DNA from: Azorinus chamasolen
Taxonomy: Eukaryota; Mollusca; Bivalvia; Cardiida; Solecurtidae
Assembly: GCA_963576725.1 (NCBI GenBank)
Contig: OY755246.1
Span: forward strand, 76,290,239 to 76,354,238
Direction: 5' to 3'
DNA length: 64,000 nucleotides
In this document: positions 11,776-23,859 of the stretch, piece by piece
Layout of the letters: each line of letters opens with the position of its first letter
How positions within the stretch are numbered: the stretch's first letter is position 1
Notes under the pieces: model-generated
Database searches by the model: none
What the model was told of the DNA's origin: nothing
Seen by the model: only the letters and a program-made list of their open reading frames with translations
Program-made: the position numbers and the translations under genes

Positions 11776-12442
11776 AAACAACACTCCTGACAGATAATGT
11801 GCATGTTAAATGATCGTGTCATGGACAGCTGTTTGTAACCGAGGAATAACATGCGGTGTTAGATCCGGCTTGAACCCGTTACATTTGACCCTACATATAT
11901 ATGTTCAGTTGGAAGTGAGTTTGTGACAGATTTGTAACTTTATTCATCGAAAGGTGACAGGATTTCCACGTGATCAGAATCTGTTGCGAACAGGTTAGAC
12001 AGTAATATATACGTCTACTCATGTATTTACCTAAACATTCGTCCGAGACGATGTGAAATTATTTAAACCATTTTATTTTTCTCTGTATAAATACAGTACA
12101 GTGTAGCATTTGTAATATTTTCTTGCGATATATATTTTTTTAATTATCGCGTGTCGACGAAACATGATTTTGTTGTACACAATATGGGTCAGTTTATAAT
12201 AGTCATCTCAAACAGGGATTGGCTTTTGATGACAATCTCAAACAGAGATCAGCTTGTGGTGACAATCTCAGAGATTACAGTACAGTTTTGCATGGCTTTC
12301 ATCCTGCATTCAGTAGCCATCTGCCTAAAATGCATCAATTCTTCATTGCTAAACTTTCAAAGTATCGAGTTTTTTACATGTTTACTGTATTTCCATACTT
12401 CCAGTTTGATTAATCTATTTGCTTGATGTATACAGATACAAT

Positions 12443-12803
12443 TACAGTGTTCCCTCTCTACAACGACACCCTTTGGGATACGAAGAGTGTATGTGTTGTT
12501 CAGAGGGAGTTGTTATAGGGAGGGAAAATCAAACATAATTAGCTTGTTTGCAAATCCCCAGATCAGGTGTAATTCGAGAACTAAAACCGTTATGCCTCAA
12601 TCAAACCCTATGTTGTGACCACTCTTAAGAATCGTCACAAAGTGACGATTCTAAAGAGTGGTCACAACATAGGGTTTGATGGAGGCATAAAGAAAATACG
12701 ATGGAAAAAAGTCTGGAGCCTTGTTGTTTCGGAAACAGTGACATGCGTTGTTGTAAGGAGGGAATCGTTATTGAGAGGGCCGTTGTAGGGAGGGAGCACT
12801 GTA
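12443..12803 (+). mobile_element. Palindromic pogo-like MITE, copy 2
   Basis: The element begins TACAGTGTTCCCTCTCTACA and ends with the inverse form (reverse complement TACAGTGCTCCCTCCCTACA), giving about 25-bp terminal inverted repeats and TA at each edge. The central inverted repeat at 12605-12673 matches that of 4981-5049 with one mismatch pair. The two copies are in opposite orientation and enclose the satellites and the foldback element. Confidence 0.85.
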
Positions 12804-12949
12804 TAGGGGCCTTCTTGACTTATGGTTTTGTTTCATTTAAGCCTAGAATATAAGCTAAAATGTAAATAATAGGTGGAGACTTGAGAACAGCTTCAATCAT
12901 AACTGTATCGCAGTTCACGGATGCTAAATATATTTGAAGGAATATGTTT

Positions 12950-13070
12950 TTGTTTTCATGGAGGTGTGAAAACATACTTGGTCACACTGTATGAAACCGC
13001 GAAGCGAAGCGGTTTCATACCAAAGTGTGACCAGGTTATTTCTTCATACCTCCATGAAAACAAAAAATAT
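12950..13070. repeat. Long imperfect hairpin
   Basis: TTTTCATGGAGGTGTGAA ... TGGTCACACTGTATGAAACCGC is followed by the inverted GCGGTTTCATACCAAAGTGTGACCA ... TTCATACCTCCATGAAAAC. Arms are over 45 bp around a short GAAGC-type loop. A partial second motif (TTTTTCATGGGGGTATGAAA) follows at about 13214. This is probably another non-autonomous element. Confidence 0.7.
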
Positions 13071-13299
13071 TCTATATATTACTTATAATTTAATAACACT
13101 ACTGAATGTACGTGAATGTAAGAAAGAAATCAAAATAATATTTACAAATCATTCAAATAAATACAGATTCATATAACTGCGGACGAATACAAAGGCGAAG
13201 GCGTTGTGTGTTTTTTCATGGGGGTATGAAAAAATAAATACAGCCAATCACAGCTCACCAAAAGTAATAAAAGCAAACAATATTAAATTTTATCTGTGT

Positions 13300-13415
13300 A
13301 CATTAATTTGCTGTTGTTGTGTTTTTGTTGTTATTGTTTTGTTGTTATTGTTGTTTTTATTGGGGTTTTGTTATTATTATTATTCATTTGTTTTTGTTTT
13401 CACTGTTTTGGAGGG
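13300..13415. repeat. TTG/TTA-rich low-complexity tract
   Basis: Runs of TGTTGTTG, TTATTG and TTATTATTATT make this a simple-sequence tract. ORFs crossing it (13204-13682) are composition artefacts. 13420-13900 contains fragments of pogo-like family F (TCGAAATG, TTCGAGTTAACG) and no gene that I can support. Confidence 0.8.
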
Positions 13416-14149
13416 GGTACGTTTGAAGGATCAGATAAGTTTGTTCTAAAGCAAACAGAGCATGAACTGTCCTATGGGAACCACCTTATCTGGGTCTACT
13501 CTGTTACATATGCCCTTTCCCGCTCATTTTTAAAGAAACTATCACTGTGTCAAACGGGTTGTACCCTAAAGAGACGAGATACTCGATATTTAATCTATTT
13601 ACACTTCCGGACGTGGAACCTCGCTATCTCGCAATCCAATGGACCATATAAATCACTTCGAAATGACGTGACGTTTGCCTAGTCCGTTTCCTATTCGTAC
13701 CTAGGAAAGTTCCAAGCTAACGACAGCTTAATGCAGATCGTAAGTAATGACCTGCACCAAGCTCTATTGTCCCTTTATAGATCAATACAGTGATGAATTT
13801 TAGAAAAATATATGTATTACAAGTTTTGGGAAGGGACCGAGCTTTTACTTCGAGTTAACGTGATGTTGGAGTTATCGGAATTAGAAATATCACGGTTCCT
13901 CTGTGTGCTTACCGATATTTGGTTCCCTGCCTCTTGTTCATCGGTAGTGAGCTTGGAACAAGGGAAATATATCTGATGATGCTTCTTGAAAATTAAGCTT
14001 AAAAAAAAAAGTAAAGTACAAAGTTATAGTCTACTTTCAGTCCCAACGACCGTTCAGCCGACTGTACATTTACTGCCCTGGTCAGTGAGCCATTCGCCTA
14101 CAATATTGAGCACTGCTAACATATGGCGCGATTACGCAGTCGCAGTACC

Positions 14150-14310
14150 GGCTAGTTATCCTCACAGGTACACATTTAACCATTGGGTGGAGAGGAGACA
14201 ACCACGTGCGTCTCTGAAAGTTCGTGCCGGTCCAGCAGGGATGCGAACCCGGACTCCTGTGTTATTAGCTCAACGCTCAACTACTAGGCCAAGCCTTTAC
14301 CACAATCTCA
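14150..14310 (-). mobile_element. tRNA-like SINE fragment
   Basis: On the minus strand, CCTAGTAGTTGAGCGTTGAG followed about 30 bases later by GGGTTCGCATCCCTGC resembles RNA polymerase III A and B boxes of a tRNA-derived head. No acceptor-stem pairing or anticodon arm good enough for a functional tRNA is seen, so it is called a SINE piece. The tail is not delimited. Confidence 0.5.
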
Positions 14311-14319
14311 AAAAAACTT

Positions 14320-14540
14320 AACTCTTTCAATGCGAAATTGTATCGTCTACAAACGTCGTCTCATACATTGTTTTGAATAGGTTTATTACTTTTCTTGAAT
14401 TTTTGTTCTATAACATAGTTACAGTAACAAACAGTTTGGATCCTGATGAGATGCCGAGTTACTCAGTGTCTGATCTGGATCCACAGTGTTTGCATGGGTA
14501 ACCCAAATGTGTCATTAGCAGCGAAAGAGGTAATAATCCG
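14320..14540. repeat. TTAA MITE family A, diverged copy
   Basis: The family-A palindrome AACAGTTTGGATCCTGATGA ... TGATCTGGATCCACAGTGTT is present at 14432-14492. The outer parts (AACTCTTTCAATGCGAAAT on the left, GCAGCGAAAGAGG on the right) are recognisable but the terminal TTAA bases have changed. Confidence 0.6.
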
Positions 14541-14843
14541 TTTGTGAGTTTAACAATTTGCTTATTAATTTAATTAGTAAATGATTAATAATTTGTAAGA
14601 GAAAACAACATATTAATATTAATTATCCGATTTGTTTACAACGGACTATGAACAAGGGAATGTGTCTCATCGGTAGAACATATATAACATTAGACCCTTA
14701 TTAGTCTATCAGAAAACAGAACTGACCTAGGTCTTACATCTCCAACAGGGGCTGTCTGATGTGTGTCTACTATGTTGCACACGCGTGGATGTGTTGTCAT
14801 CAAGTTAAGAGCCGACATTAATGCTATATTTTTCAGGCCAGAC

Positions 14844-14922
14844 ATGCAGACTAAATCAATTCTAGTTGGTTTTGCGATCGTTTTGATGATGAGCAGTCAA
14901 GGCAGCGCCGTTTCTCCAAGAA
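14844..14922 (+). CDS. Kunitz-like gene, exon 1 (signal peptide)
   Basis: ATG at 14844 opens 26 codons plus one base and ends at the strong donor A|GTAAGT (14922/14923). The sequence has a Lys near the start, a hydrophobic core VGFAIVLMM and a small-residue SSQGSA cleavage region. A candidate acceptor TATTTTTCAG|GCC ends at 14836, so a 5' UTR intron is possible. Confidence 0.6.
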
Positions 14923-17900
14923 GTAAGTAAAGTGCATTTACATTGGGAAAAAAATGAGGTGTTCATAGATGTGTCCACTCCGTATGTAATGTTTGGTGAT
15001 TATGAATGACAAACGGTGCAGATCCTGATCAAAGGGATCCTCTATGAACCCTCTAACCTGGGTCTACACTGTTGGCAAATGACAATGTAAGCGAATTTAA
15101 CGTGCACATGGCATACATCTCCAAACAACCCGGATCTAGATGCCATCAGGATTAAGTAGAAGATTACAGTTGAACGTCAATATCTCGAACTCGGATAACT
15201 CAAACGTTTGGATAACTCGAACTAAATGTTCGGTCCTTCAAAATTTACAATGCAGAAGTGTTCTAAAATGTATCACTACGCATATCTAGAAACATATGAC
15301 AACATGTGACACGTGCTGGTCGAAAGTAATGCTGAATGCTCCTACGGGAACTTTCAGCATTACTTTAGACCTGTATAGCTCGAACAATTTGACCTGGAGC
15401 CTGACCTACCTTATTTACATAAATAAAAATTCGTAACATTGCACGGGTTTATCCTCTGCACCTGTCCCGGTAAGCAACTATGCATGGACACACTCGTGAT
15501 TGTTGCGCGGGAGCCTGAAGGCCCCGCGCTTTATATGGAACGCTGGTGTGAGCCCGGTCACTTTTGCCCTTCTTTATTCTATGTAAAAACAGGCATTTTC
15601 TGCATCCCATAGCTACTTCCAGGCATAGATTTGGGTTATGCCCTCTTAACACGTTCATATTTAGTCCAAACACAGTCTCTAGATCATCAGAAAACAAGGT
15701 CAAGAACGTTGACTTTTTTCGCTACACACAAAAGTATGTACACACCGTCTATTTTCGCTTTAAATTTGGCCATTCTGACGCTCCACACACATATTTCCCA
15801 ACATCCACCAGAGGAAGTAGTCCTGCAAGAGAGTCACAAAAAATGACCCCAATGGGCAGAGAATACACACAATAACTTGAAAATATGCAATTATTCAGCC
15901 TGTCAAGTTCTTAAGAGACACTTATTAGCTCATATTTAAAGCAATGCAGTTCTAAAGAACTACTTCTTACTGTACTACGACCTCCGGAAGCAATTGCTCA
16001 CCGGGGTCACACCAGAGTATACCCCCAATCTTATTTGAAACAGTATTTTTCAAATTAGTCTAAGTATTTAGATTATTTTGACTGAAAAACAACAAAAAGC
16101 AAGCTGATCTGACTATTTTTGAATGATCTGGGAGCTTTCGAAAAGTCGACCCCTGTCGGCTAAATTGGCTATGCGGAATAAGCTGTTAGATGGCGATGTA
16201 GGCGAAAACTAAAATCCTAATTTCTTGAAAAGTTTTCATTTGATCTTGATGAAATAAAAGGCATAGCATCTCTCAGGCATTGATCTGTTAGAAAACAGCC
16301 AAATTGTTAACTCTGATTCACAAAAAATACCCTTAAACTGGATATTTTAGTGATAACTGATGTAAAATTTGGCTGGAATTCTTCAGTTTAAGACTAAAAT
16401 TGTCTATAAAATGGCCTAATCATGAATATCTTATACTGAGTTTGGATCCAGATCCTTATTTTAGCATGGACAAGCAAGTTCGAAATGCTAAATCGGGTTG
16501 AAATGATCATCGCTTGTGATCAGCGCCCTAAAGAAGATGTACGGTATGAGTCGGCATTCATGCCCCCGCGACAGGCACCTCTCCTTTCCAGAAGGGTATT
16601 TCAAGCACAAGAAGCAGAAAAAGACTGCCCAATCAGATTTCACTCAACAGTGCAGGGTGAATTTTAGCATAAAAGGACATTGCTTCCTATGGTTTGCATA
16701 CCTTCAGTCACTGTCAGCATTAATCAAAGATCTCAGCCGCATGTAGCCCGCTTCGGTGGAAGCCGCACCGAGTAGCCGCAAAAGTCTTTTCACCATAGAC
16801 CGGCTGGTATTTCCTGTCATGCTCAGTGGTGTTGTACATGGTTCCTACCCCAGTGCAAAGTACCGGCTCAAAGAATATGCCACACAAAGCCAAACTATGG
16901 AAAAAATGTGTCCTTCCTGATGTGCCGCCAAGGCCTGAAAAACAGGGAAACCACATAAAATATACAAAAATCCTTGAAAAAATGCTTTGAGATACATGTT
17001 CAGAACTCTAATTTGAGTGTTTATGTTATGATTTAGCTAAATATTGTTGTTTCTTTAGTGAAACTGTCAAGTTATGAGAAATTCACAATAAAAACAATGC
17101 TTTGTTACCTTTCTAAAGTCATCTGACCAACTTAGCTTCACCATATTCAAAGAACCCCATAACAGAGGGCACTCAAACTTCAAAACTCAAGGCCAGCAGA
17201 TACAAATAAATTTCAGAAATAGAAATAGCACTCTTTTCCCTTGCTTAGCAGCCACAGAAATTACAGTCGCGTCTGTCTGAAGCTACAAATAAGGGTTAAG
17301 AGTCGCCCGCTTTGCATGCTTGATGAACAATCTTTAGCGGTTACAATTTATGTAGAGCTCTGCACTGTTAAAGTTATTAAATGTAGAAAAAATGCAATAA
17401 AACTAGAAAGAGACACTCTGAAAATGCAAATTTGATTGAGATGAATATTAGATCTTGGAAATTATGTAAGAAAACACATTGGAAGAGCCAAATAAAATGA
17501 CAGGACGCACCGAAAGAGTCGGTCGCGCGGCTAGATCCAATGAAAAACTGCGATTTATGCGCTTCAAGCTAAATTTATGAGATGCTAAATGCTGGAATCT
17601 GTCCGAAACTTCACGAAATACTTTACTTTGCCAAATTTGATACATATGAGGGACCTTTGATTCCAGAAAAAGATATTTCTCCAGCAGGGAGATGTCAAAA
17701 AGTAGCCTAAGGCAATTTTAGGAAGGCTTTCGGACGATACCGACACTTCAAAGTTGCCCGTCATTAGCCAAAATTTCTCAATTTAATAAAAAATGCTTGA
17801 AATTCAACAAAAATATACTCAGCCGGGTTGTTCTATGCTGTTTAGATCCAGATCACAGAGCCTATCAAGGCCAAATAGTCTGATATAAGTGCAGGAGAGG

Positions 17901-20900
17901 TCTTTATACTGAACCGTTTAACACATTTTTTTTAAAAAATATCAATTTCTTCAAATTTACTGAGATCTGTTGAAAACTCTCTCATGTGCAAGCTTCTTTA
18001 GTCATAAATTACCTACATGTGAAATTTCAGGGCAGTAATCCTTACCGTTTTGAAGATATTCCATTTTAACAGTTTCTGTTATAGGTGTGAGCCCGGTCAC
18101 TTTTGCCCTTCTTTATTCTATGTAAAAACAGGCATTTTCTGCATCCCATAGCTACTTCCAGGCATAGATTTGGGTTATGCCCTCTTAACACGTTCATATT
18201 TAGTCCAAACACAGTCTCTAGATCATCAGAAAACAAGGTCAAGAACGTTGACTTTTTTTCGCTACACACAAAAGTATGTACACACCGTCTATTTTCGCTT
18301 TAAATTTGGGCCATTCTGACGCTCCACACACATATTTCCCAACATCCACCAGAGGAAGTAGTCCTGCAAGAGAGTCACAAAAAATGACCCCAATGGGCAG
18401 AGAATACACACAATAACTTGAAAATATGCAATTATTCAGCCTGTCAAGTTCTTAAGAGACACTTATTAGCTCATATTTAAAGCAATGCAGTTCTAAAGAA
18501 CTACTTCTTACTGTACTACGACCTCCGGAAGCAATTGCTCACCGGGGTCACACCAGAGTATACCCCCAATCTTATTTGAAACAGTATTTTTCAAATTAGT
18601 CTAAGTATTTAGATTATTTTGACTGAAAAACAACAAAAAGCAAGCTGATCTGACTATTTTTGAATGATCTGGGAGCTTTCGAAAAGTCGACCCCTGTCGG
18701 CTAAATTGGCTATGCGGAATAAGCTGTTAGATGGCGATGTAGGCGAAAACTAAAATCCTAATTTCTTGAAAAGTTTTCATTTGATCTTGATGAAATAAAA
18801 GGCATAGCATCTCTCAGGCATTGATCTGTTAGAAAACAGCCAAATTGTTAACTCTGATTCACAAAAAATACCCTTAAACTGGATATTTTAGTGATAACTG
18901 ATGTAAAATTTGGCTGGAATTCTTCAGTTTAAGACTAAAATTGTCTATAAAATGGCCTAATCATGAATATCTTATACTGAGTTTGGATCCAGATCCTTAT
19001 TTTAGCATGGACAAGCAAGTTCGAAATGCTAAATCGGGTTGAAATGATCATCGCTTGTGATCAGCGCCCTAAAGAAGATGTACGGTATGAGTCGGCATTC
19101 ATGCCCCCGCGACAGGCACCTCTCCTTTCCAGAAGGGTATTTCAAGCACAAGAAGCAGAAAAAGACTGCCCAATCAGATTTCACTCAACAGTGCAGGGTG
19201 AATTTTAGCATAAAAGGACATTGCTTCCTATGGTTTGCATACCTTCAGTCACTGTCAGCATTAATCAAAGATCTCAGCCGCATGTAGCCCGCTTCGGTGG
19301 AAGCCGCACCGAGTAGCCGCAAAAGTCTTTTCACCATAGACCGGCTGGTATTTCCTGTCATGCTCAGTGGTGTTGTACATGGTTCCTACCCCAGTGCAAA
19401 GTACCGGCTCAAAGAATATGCCACACAAAGCCAAACTATGGAAAAAATGTGTCCTTCCTGATGTGCCGCCAAGGCCTGAAAAACAGGGAAACCACATAAA
19501 ATATACAAAAATCCTTGAAAAAATGCTTTGAGATACATGTTCAGAACTCTAATTTGAGTGTTTATGTTATGATTTAGCTAAATATTGTTGTTTCTTTAGT
19601 GAAACTGTCAAGTTATGAGAAATTCACAATAAAAACAATGCTTTGTTACCTTTCTAAAGTCATCTGACCAACTTAGCTTCACCATATTCAAAGAACCCCA
19701 TAACAGAGGGCACTCAAACTTCAAAACTCAAGGCCAGCAGATACAAATAAATTTCAGAAATAGAAATAGCACTCTTTTCCCTTGCTTAGCAGCCACAGAA
19801 ATTACAGTCGCGTCTGTCTGAAGCTACAAATAAGGGTTAAGAGTCGCCCGCTTTGCATGCTTGATGAACAATCTTTAGCGGTTACAATTTATGTAGAGCT
19901 CTGCACTGTTAAAGTTATTAAATGTAGAAAAAATGCAATAAAACTAGAAAGAGACACTCTGAAAATGCAAATTTGATTGAGATGAATATTAGATCTTGGA
20001 AATTATGTAAGAAAACACATTGGAAGAGCCAAATAAAATGACAGGACGCACCGAAAGAGTCGGTCGCGCGGCTAGATCCAATGAAAAACTGCGATTTATG
20101 CGCTTCAAGCTAAATTTATGAGATGCTAAATGCTGGAATCTGTCCGAAACTTCACGAAATACTTTACTTTGCCAAATTTGATACATATGAGGGACCTTTG
20201 ATTCCAGAAAAAGATATTTCTCCAGCAGGGAGATGTCAAAAAGTAGCCTAAGGCAATTTTAGGAAGGCTTTCGGACGATACCGACACTTCAAAGTTGCCC
20301 GTCATTAGCCAAAATTTCTCAATTTAATAAAAAATGCTTGAAATTCAACAAAAATATACTCAGCCGGGTTGTTCTATGCTGTTTAGATCCAGATCACAGA
20401 GCCTATCAAGGCCAAATAGTCTGATATAAGTGCAGGAGAGGTCTTTATACTGAACCGTTTAACACATTTTTTTTAAAAAATATCAATTTCTTCAAATTTA
20501 CTGAGATCTGTTGAAAACTCTCTCATGTGCAAGCTTCTTTAGTCATAAATTACCTACATGTGAAATTTCAGGGCAGTAATCCTTACCGTTTTGAAGATAT
20601 TCCATTTTAACAGTTTCTGTTATAGGTGTGAGCCCGGTCACTTTTGCCCTTCTTTATTCTATGTAAAAACAGGCATTTTCTGCATCCCATAGCTACTTCC
20701 AGGCATAGATTTGGGTTATGCCCTCTTAACACGTTCATATTTAGTCCAAACACAGTCTCTAGATCATCAGAAAACAAGGTCAAGAACGTTGACTTTTTTT
20801 CGCTACACACAAAAGTATGTACACACCGTCTATTTTCGCTTTAAATTTGGGCCATTCTGACGCTCCACACACATATTTCCCAACATCCACCAGAGGAAGT

Positions 20901-23704
20901 AGTCCTGCAAGAGAGTCACAAAAAATGACCCCAATGGGCAGAGAATACACACAATAACTTGAAAATATGCAATTATTCAGCCTGTCAAGTTCTTAAGAGA
21001 CACTTATTAGCTCATATTTAAAGCAATGCAGTTCTAAAGAACTACTTCTTACTGTACTACGACCTCGACCTCCGGAAGCAATTGCTCACCGGGGTCACAC
21101 CCGCTGGTATTGGAATTTCACTGGTAGGAGGGCTGATTTATCAAGAATTGCGAGTGAATTTTAATTTGTCTTTATGATTATAAGAACATTATGTATGGAA
21201 TAATACAATTTCATATAGTTGGAAACAGGTCGACATACTTTTTTTTCAGTGTAGAATTGTTTGTATTTTGGAAATCAAAATATTAGAAAATTATTTCTCC
21301 TAGGACAGGGATAATAATTTTTTTATTACCGCAGCGGAAGGGTCATCAATGATAACAGCCGAGGAAATGACTAAGATGTTGCGGAACTGACAACTTTCGT
21401 ATTTCGGTGCAATACGCTTATGACAACCGTTTAAATCAGGGGCGGGGCTTAATTAGTAAAGATAGTCTGATGGAAAATCAACTAAATTGACAGTTTCTAA
21501 AGGCACGGAAGTGAAGAGCGTTTGTTGGTTACTATGGCAATCCAACTGAAATTGCTGCTTTTTAATAATAATAATAATTTTATTTGACAAGTATACACAA
21601 CATGGCAACTGAATACAACATTATGCAAAACTATATGTACAATACAACTGTGAAATTCATCCGTCTAAAATGCAAGAGATCCACGGTTAAGATCGTGATG
21701 GCCGACTCTGTAATCCAGAAAACGATAACACATTATTTACGGAAATAAGTGTCCGAACGTTAGACCTGCAATTTTAATAAGCTGTGCACTTGAGAAAATG
21801 TTCAGATTAGAAATCGGATATCTTTGTGCATATGCGATTATAAAATACCAGCTTATAAATGTTCATGATGTCTTTATTTCTTACATGAATATTTAACAAG
21901 ATGGGGGATGTCTTTATTTCTTACATGAATAGTTAACACGATGGGGGATAAGGTGTCTAGTGTGAGACTGTAAGGGTTATTGTATAACTAAGACGTTCCA
22001 ATGATCCTTTATGATGAAATGGAAGAATTGTGTTGTGTTACTAATGCCATAGGAGTAATGCAAACATTTTATTTTTTTATATAAAACGCAATTATTTTTA
22101 TTCATTATTCAGTAATCCGCGCCTTTGATGCTTTGCATCAATGGTTTTCTTGTATGGTTTACATATGCACGGGTTTATTTCAGCGAGAATAGTCTTCACG
22201 ATTTATCAGCGGAGTTTTATTTATACAGCGTCATCTCTCTCATTATGTATTCTGCATAAAGGTGAGGGTCCAGATCAAATTGTTCGAGCTAAGCTGTGAA
22301 ATTGTTCAGATTAGAAATCGGATGACTCGAGCTTTTGTTATCTCGAAGTTATTTGTATGGTCCATTGAAGTTCGAGATATTGAAGTTCAACTTTATCTTC
22401 ATAAGACCCAAGCTGTATAATACTAGGCCATTTGTTCTCAAAAGCATGAACAAATCAGAGTTAAGTAACAGTTGCACCATATTCAAGTTTTGGCAGGCGT
22501 GATATTTTCATACAGACTAAGGCTTAACCCATTCCGTGTTGTATATTTATTCCAAATTTCAATACTGAATATTCATGGACAAAATTAGGTGGAACATTGT
22601 AGTCATTTTAGAAACTAAAGACACAGATCTATCAAATTCCATTAGCACACAGAGCAGACCCTGATTAGACGATAGGAGCCGTTTGATCTGGGTCTACTCG
22701 GTTTGCAAATACGTGAAAAGGCGTTTATATGAAGAAAGGGTTAATGAAATGAATTGATAAAGGAATCATTGAACCAAACATGGCTAGAATTCAACTTATT
22801 ATCAAATTCAAAACCAAAATATAACTCTCAATATGTTAGCTTCGTTCCCAGCTTCTACAGGAATGCTTGGGAGCTTAATCGTTTGAGAACTTAACTGTTT
22901 GAGAAATTGGAGAACCTATTTGATCCTCCAAACGTTATCCCATATCAACCCTGGATTTATCAGAGTGGACTGTCCCATCAATGTTCACCTATACAGTCCA
23001 TTCGGTCGGACAGGGTAAGCTATAACGCTTTCAATACTGAAACACCAAAGTGGGACATCTTATACATGTGTGTCTCAGTGTGAAAGGCTTATTATACTAT
23101 GATGAATTTAAGGTCTTAATAACAGAAGAAAGAATCAAAAACTAAAACCAAAAAAAGAATGAAACAAATTTTACAGTCTGATAATAAATAAGTACTGTAA
23201 TCATTTATATGTTGAGAGCGAACAAGACAATACATGCGGAATGCATGCCGAATAACTCCGAAGACAAAGCTGATTCCGAACCGATCCCGAAAAGAGCAAG
23301 ATTTATTCTGCAACCTTTCGGCAAGCCTCGGCGCTGTAGTTGACGCAAGTTATAAAACACTGCTGATCCTCGTGAGACTCGCAATAACTCGGCGTCTCAT
23401 CTGTATCGAAACTGTCAGCAAAGTTCATCATATATTCATCAATAGTGCTGTCAAAGTTACAAGACATTGCCATTCATTTTCAATGTTATATTGGATTTGT
23501 GTTGTGCTTGCAGTTGATCCATCCTGCAGAAAACCGTCTCCTCAGCTAGCGGTTTGTAGGCAAAAGGAATCGGCATGGAGCTATAACATGTCAAAGGGGC
23601 GCTGTGCTCGAACCACTGCCTGTCGAGAAGACATTGTTCCGGAAAACAACCTGTTTCCATCGAAACAGGGCTGTCATATGTACTGTAACATGTATTACGA
23701 GTAA
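14844..23704 (+). CDS. Secreted Kunitz-like peptide gene (two coding exons)
   Basis: Joining 14844-14922 to 23514-23704 gives an 89-residue protein. Residues 1-22 form a typical signal peptide (MQTKSILVGFAIVLMMSSQG then SA, predicted cleavage after SA). The mature part has six cysteines spaced 9-15-5-16-3, with WSYN...G.C before the third cysteine, NNLF between the fourth and fifth, and CxxxC at the end. That order matches the Kunitz/BPTI fold (usual spacing 8-15-7-12-3), but the loop after Cys3 is shorter and the next one longer, so it is a divergent member. Kunitz domains typically inhibit serine proteases; some have lost this. Exon phases (1/1) and the GT-AG borders agree. The 8.6-kb intron holds the 15545-21101 element. 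The exon pairing is inferred; a cDNA is needed to prove it. Confidence 0.6.
14990..15400. repeat. MITE fragments in the Kunitz gene intron
   Basis: 15015-15085 resembles the ACAAACGGTGCAGATCCTGA palindromic family seen also at 37890. 15168-15390 has pogo-like TATCTCGAACTCGGATAACTC, with a small AATGCTCCTACGGGAACTTT hairpin inside. These are non-coding remnants. Confidence 0.5.
16014..18083. repeat. Spacer S1 of the composite element
   Basis: 2,070 bp, repeated at 18555-20624. It holds only short ORFs up to 78 codons, present identically in both copies, with no recognisable domain. It starts AGAGTATACCCCCAATC, directly after the E segment. Confidence 0.8.
18555..20624. repeat. Spacer S2 of the composite element
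   Basis: Second copy of the 2,070-bp spacer. I saw no difference from S1 where the lines were compared, and the shared small ORFs have the same translations, which implies a very young duplication or an assembly duplication. It ends CAGTTTCTGTTATA before E3. Confidence 0.8.
22260..22400. repeat. pogo-like MITE fragment (family F)
   Basis: CAAATTGTTCGAGCTAAGC and GACTCGAGCTTTTGTTATCTC with GAAGTTCGAGATATTGAAGT match the family-F theme of repeated TCGAG/TCGAA motifs. The stretch 21106-22260 shows no gene; 21860-21950 has a short direct duplication of ATGTCTTTATTTCTTACATG. Confidence 0.45.
22524..22744. mobile_element. TTAA MITE family B, full length
   Basis: TTAACCCATTCCGTG on the left, GAAGAAAGGGTTAA on the right. 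The central palindrome CAGACCCTGATTAGACGA ... TTTGATCTGGGTCTACTCGG lies near 22650-22705, and the GTGAAAAGGCGTTTATATGA block precedes the right end. It sits in the Kunitz gene intron. Confidence 0.8.
23514..23704 (+). CDS. Kunitz-like gene, exon 2 (cysteine-rich domain and stop)
   Basis: The acceptor TTGTGCTTGCAG ends at 23513. The exon encodes DPSCRKPSPQ through CHMYCNMYYE and stops with TAA at 23702-23704. It has six cysteines, with 15 residues between Cys2 and Cys3 and three between Cys5 and Cys6. The open frame extends upstream to 23234, but that part has no domain and precedes a good splice acceptor. Confidence 0.65.
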
Positions 23705-23859
23705 CGAATATGCTTACAAAAGATAAACCGCAAGGAAATGAACTCTTATGTGGTCTATTATCTCCCTTGATAGACAAATGCGTAACAAATGAAACTTGGT
23801 CCTTTGTTTGGGACTATTCAGTTTCTGCCTGTACACATAACGTTATGGAATGGTGCAAT

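Larger units (their letters stand above)
15545..21101. mobile_element. Composite element: three 470-bp terminal-type repeats alternating with two 2,070-bp spacers
   Basis: A 469-477-bp segment (E) occurs at 15545-16013, 18084-18554 and 20625-21101. Two 2,070-bp spacers (S), apparently identical, lie at 16014-18083 and 18555-20624. E starts GGTGTGAGCCCGGTCA and ends with the near-inverse TCACCGGGGTCACACC. The whole block is flanked by a direct 4-bp repeat CGCT (15541-15544 and 21102-21105), so the complete E-S-E-S-E unit looks like one insertion. E2 and E3 share two single-base insertions absent from E1, and E3 has an extra GACCTC. No reverse transcriptase, transposase, primer-binding site or polypurine tract is evident. 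It is therefore non-autonomous, possibly a tandem long-terminal-repeat-like element produced by unequal recombination. Confidence 0.8.

Noticed and set aside
16485..19497. Duplicate small genes encoding identical 60-78-residue peptides
   Set aside because: They lie in the duplicated spacer of a mobile element, overlap on both strands and show no domain, signal or codon signature.
23234..23513. N-terminal extension of the Kunitz-like open frame
   Set aside because: It lacks a signal peptide and any domain, and a good splice acceptor immediately precedes the cysteine-rich part.
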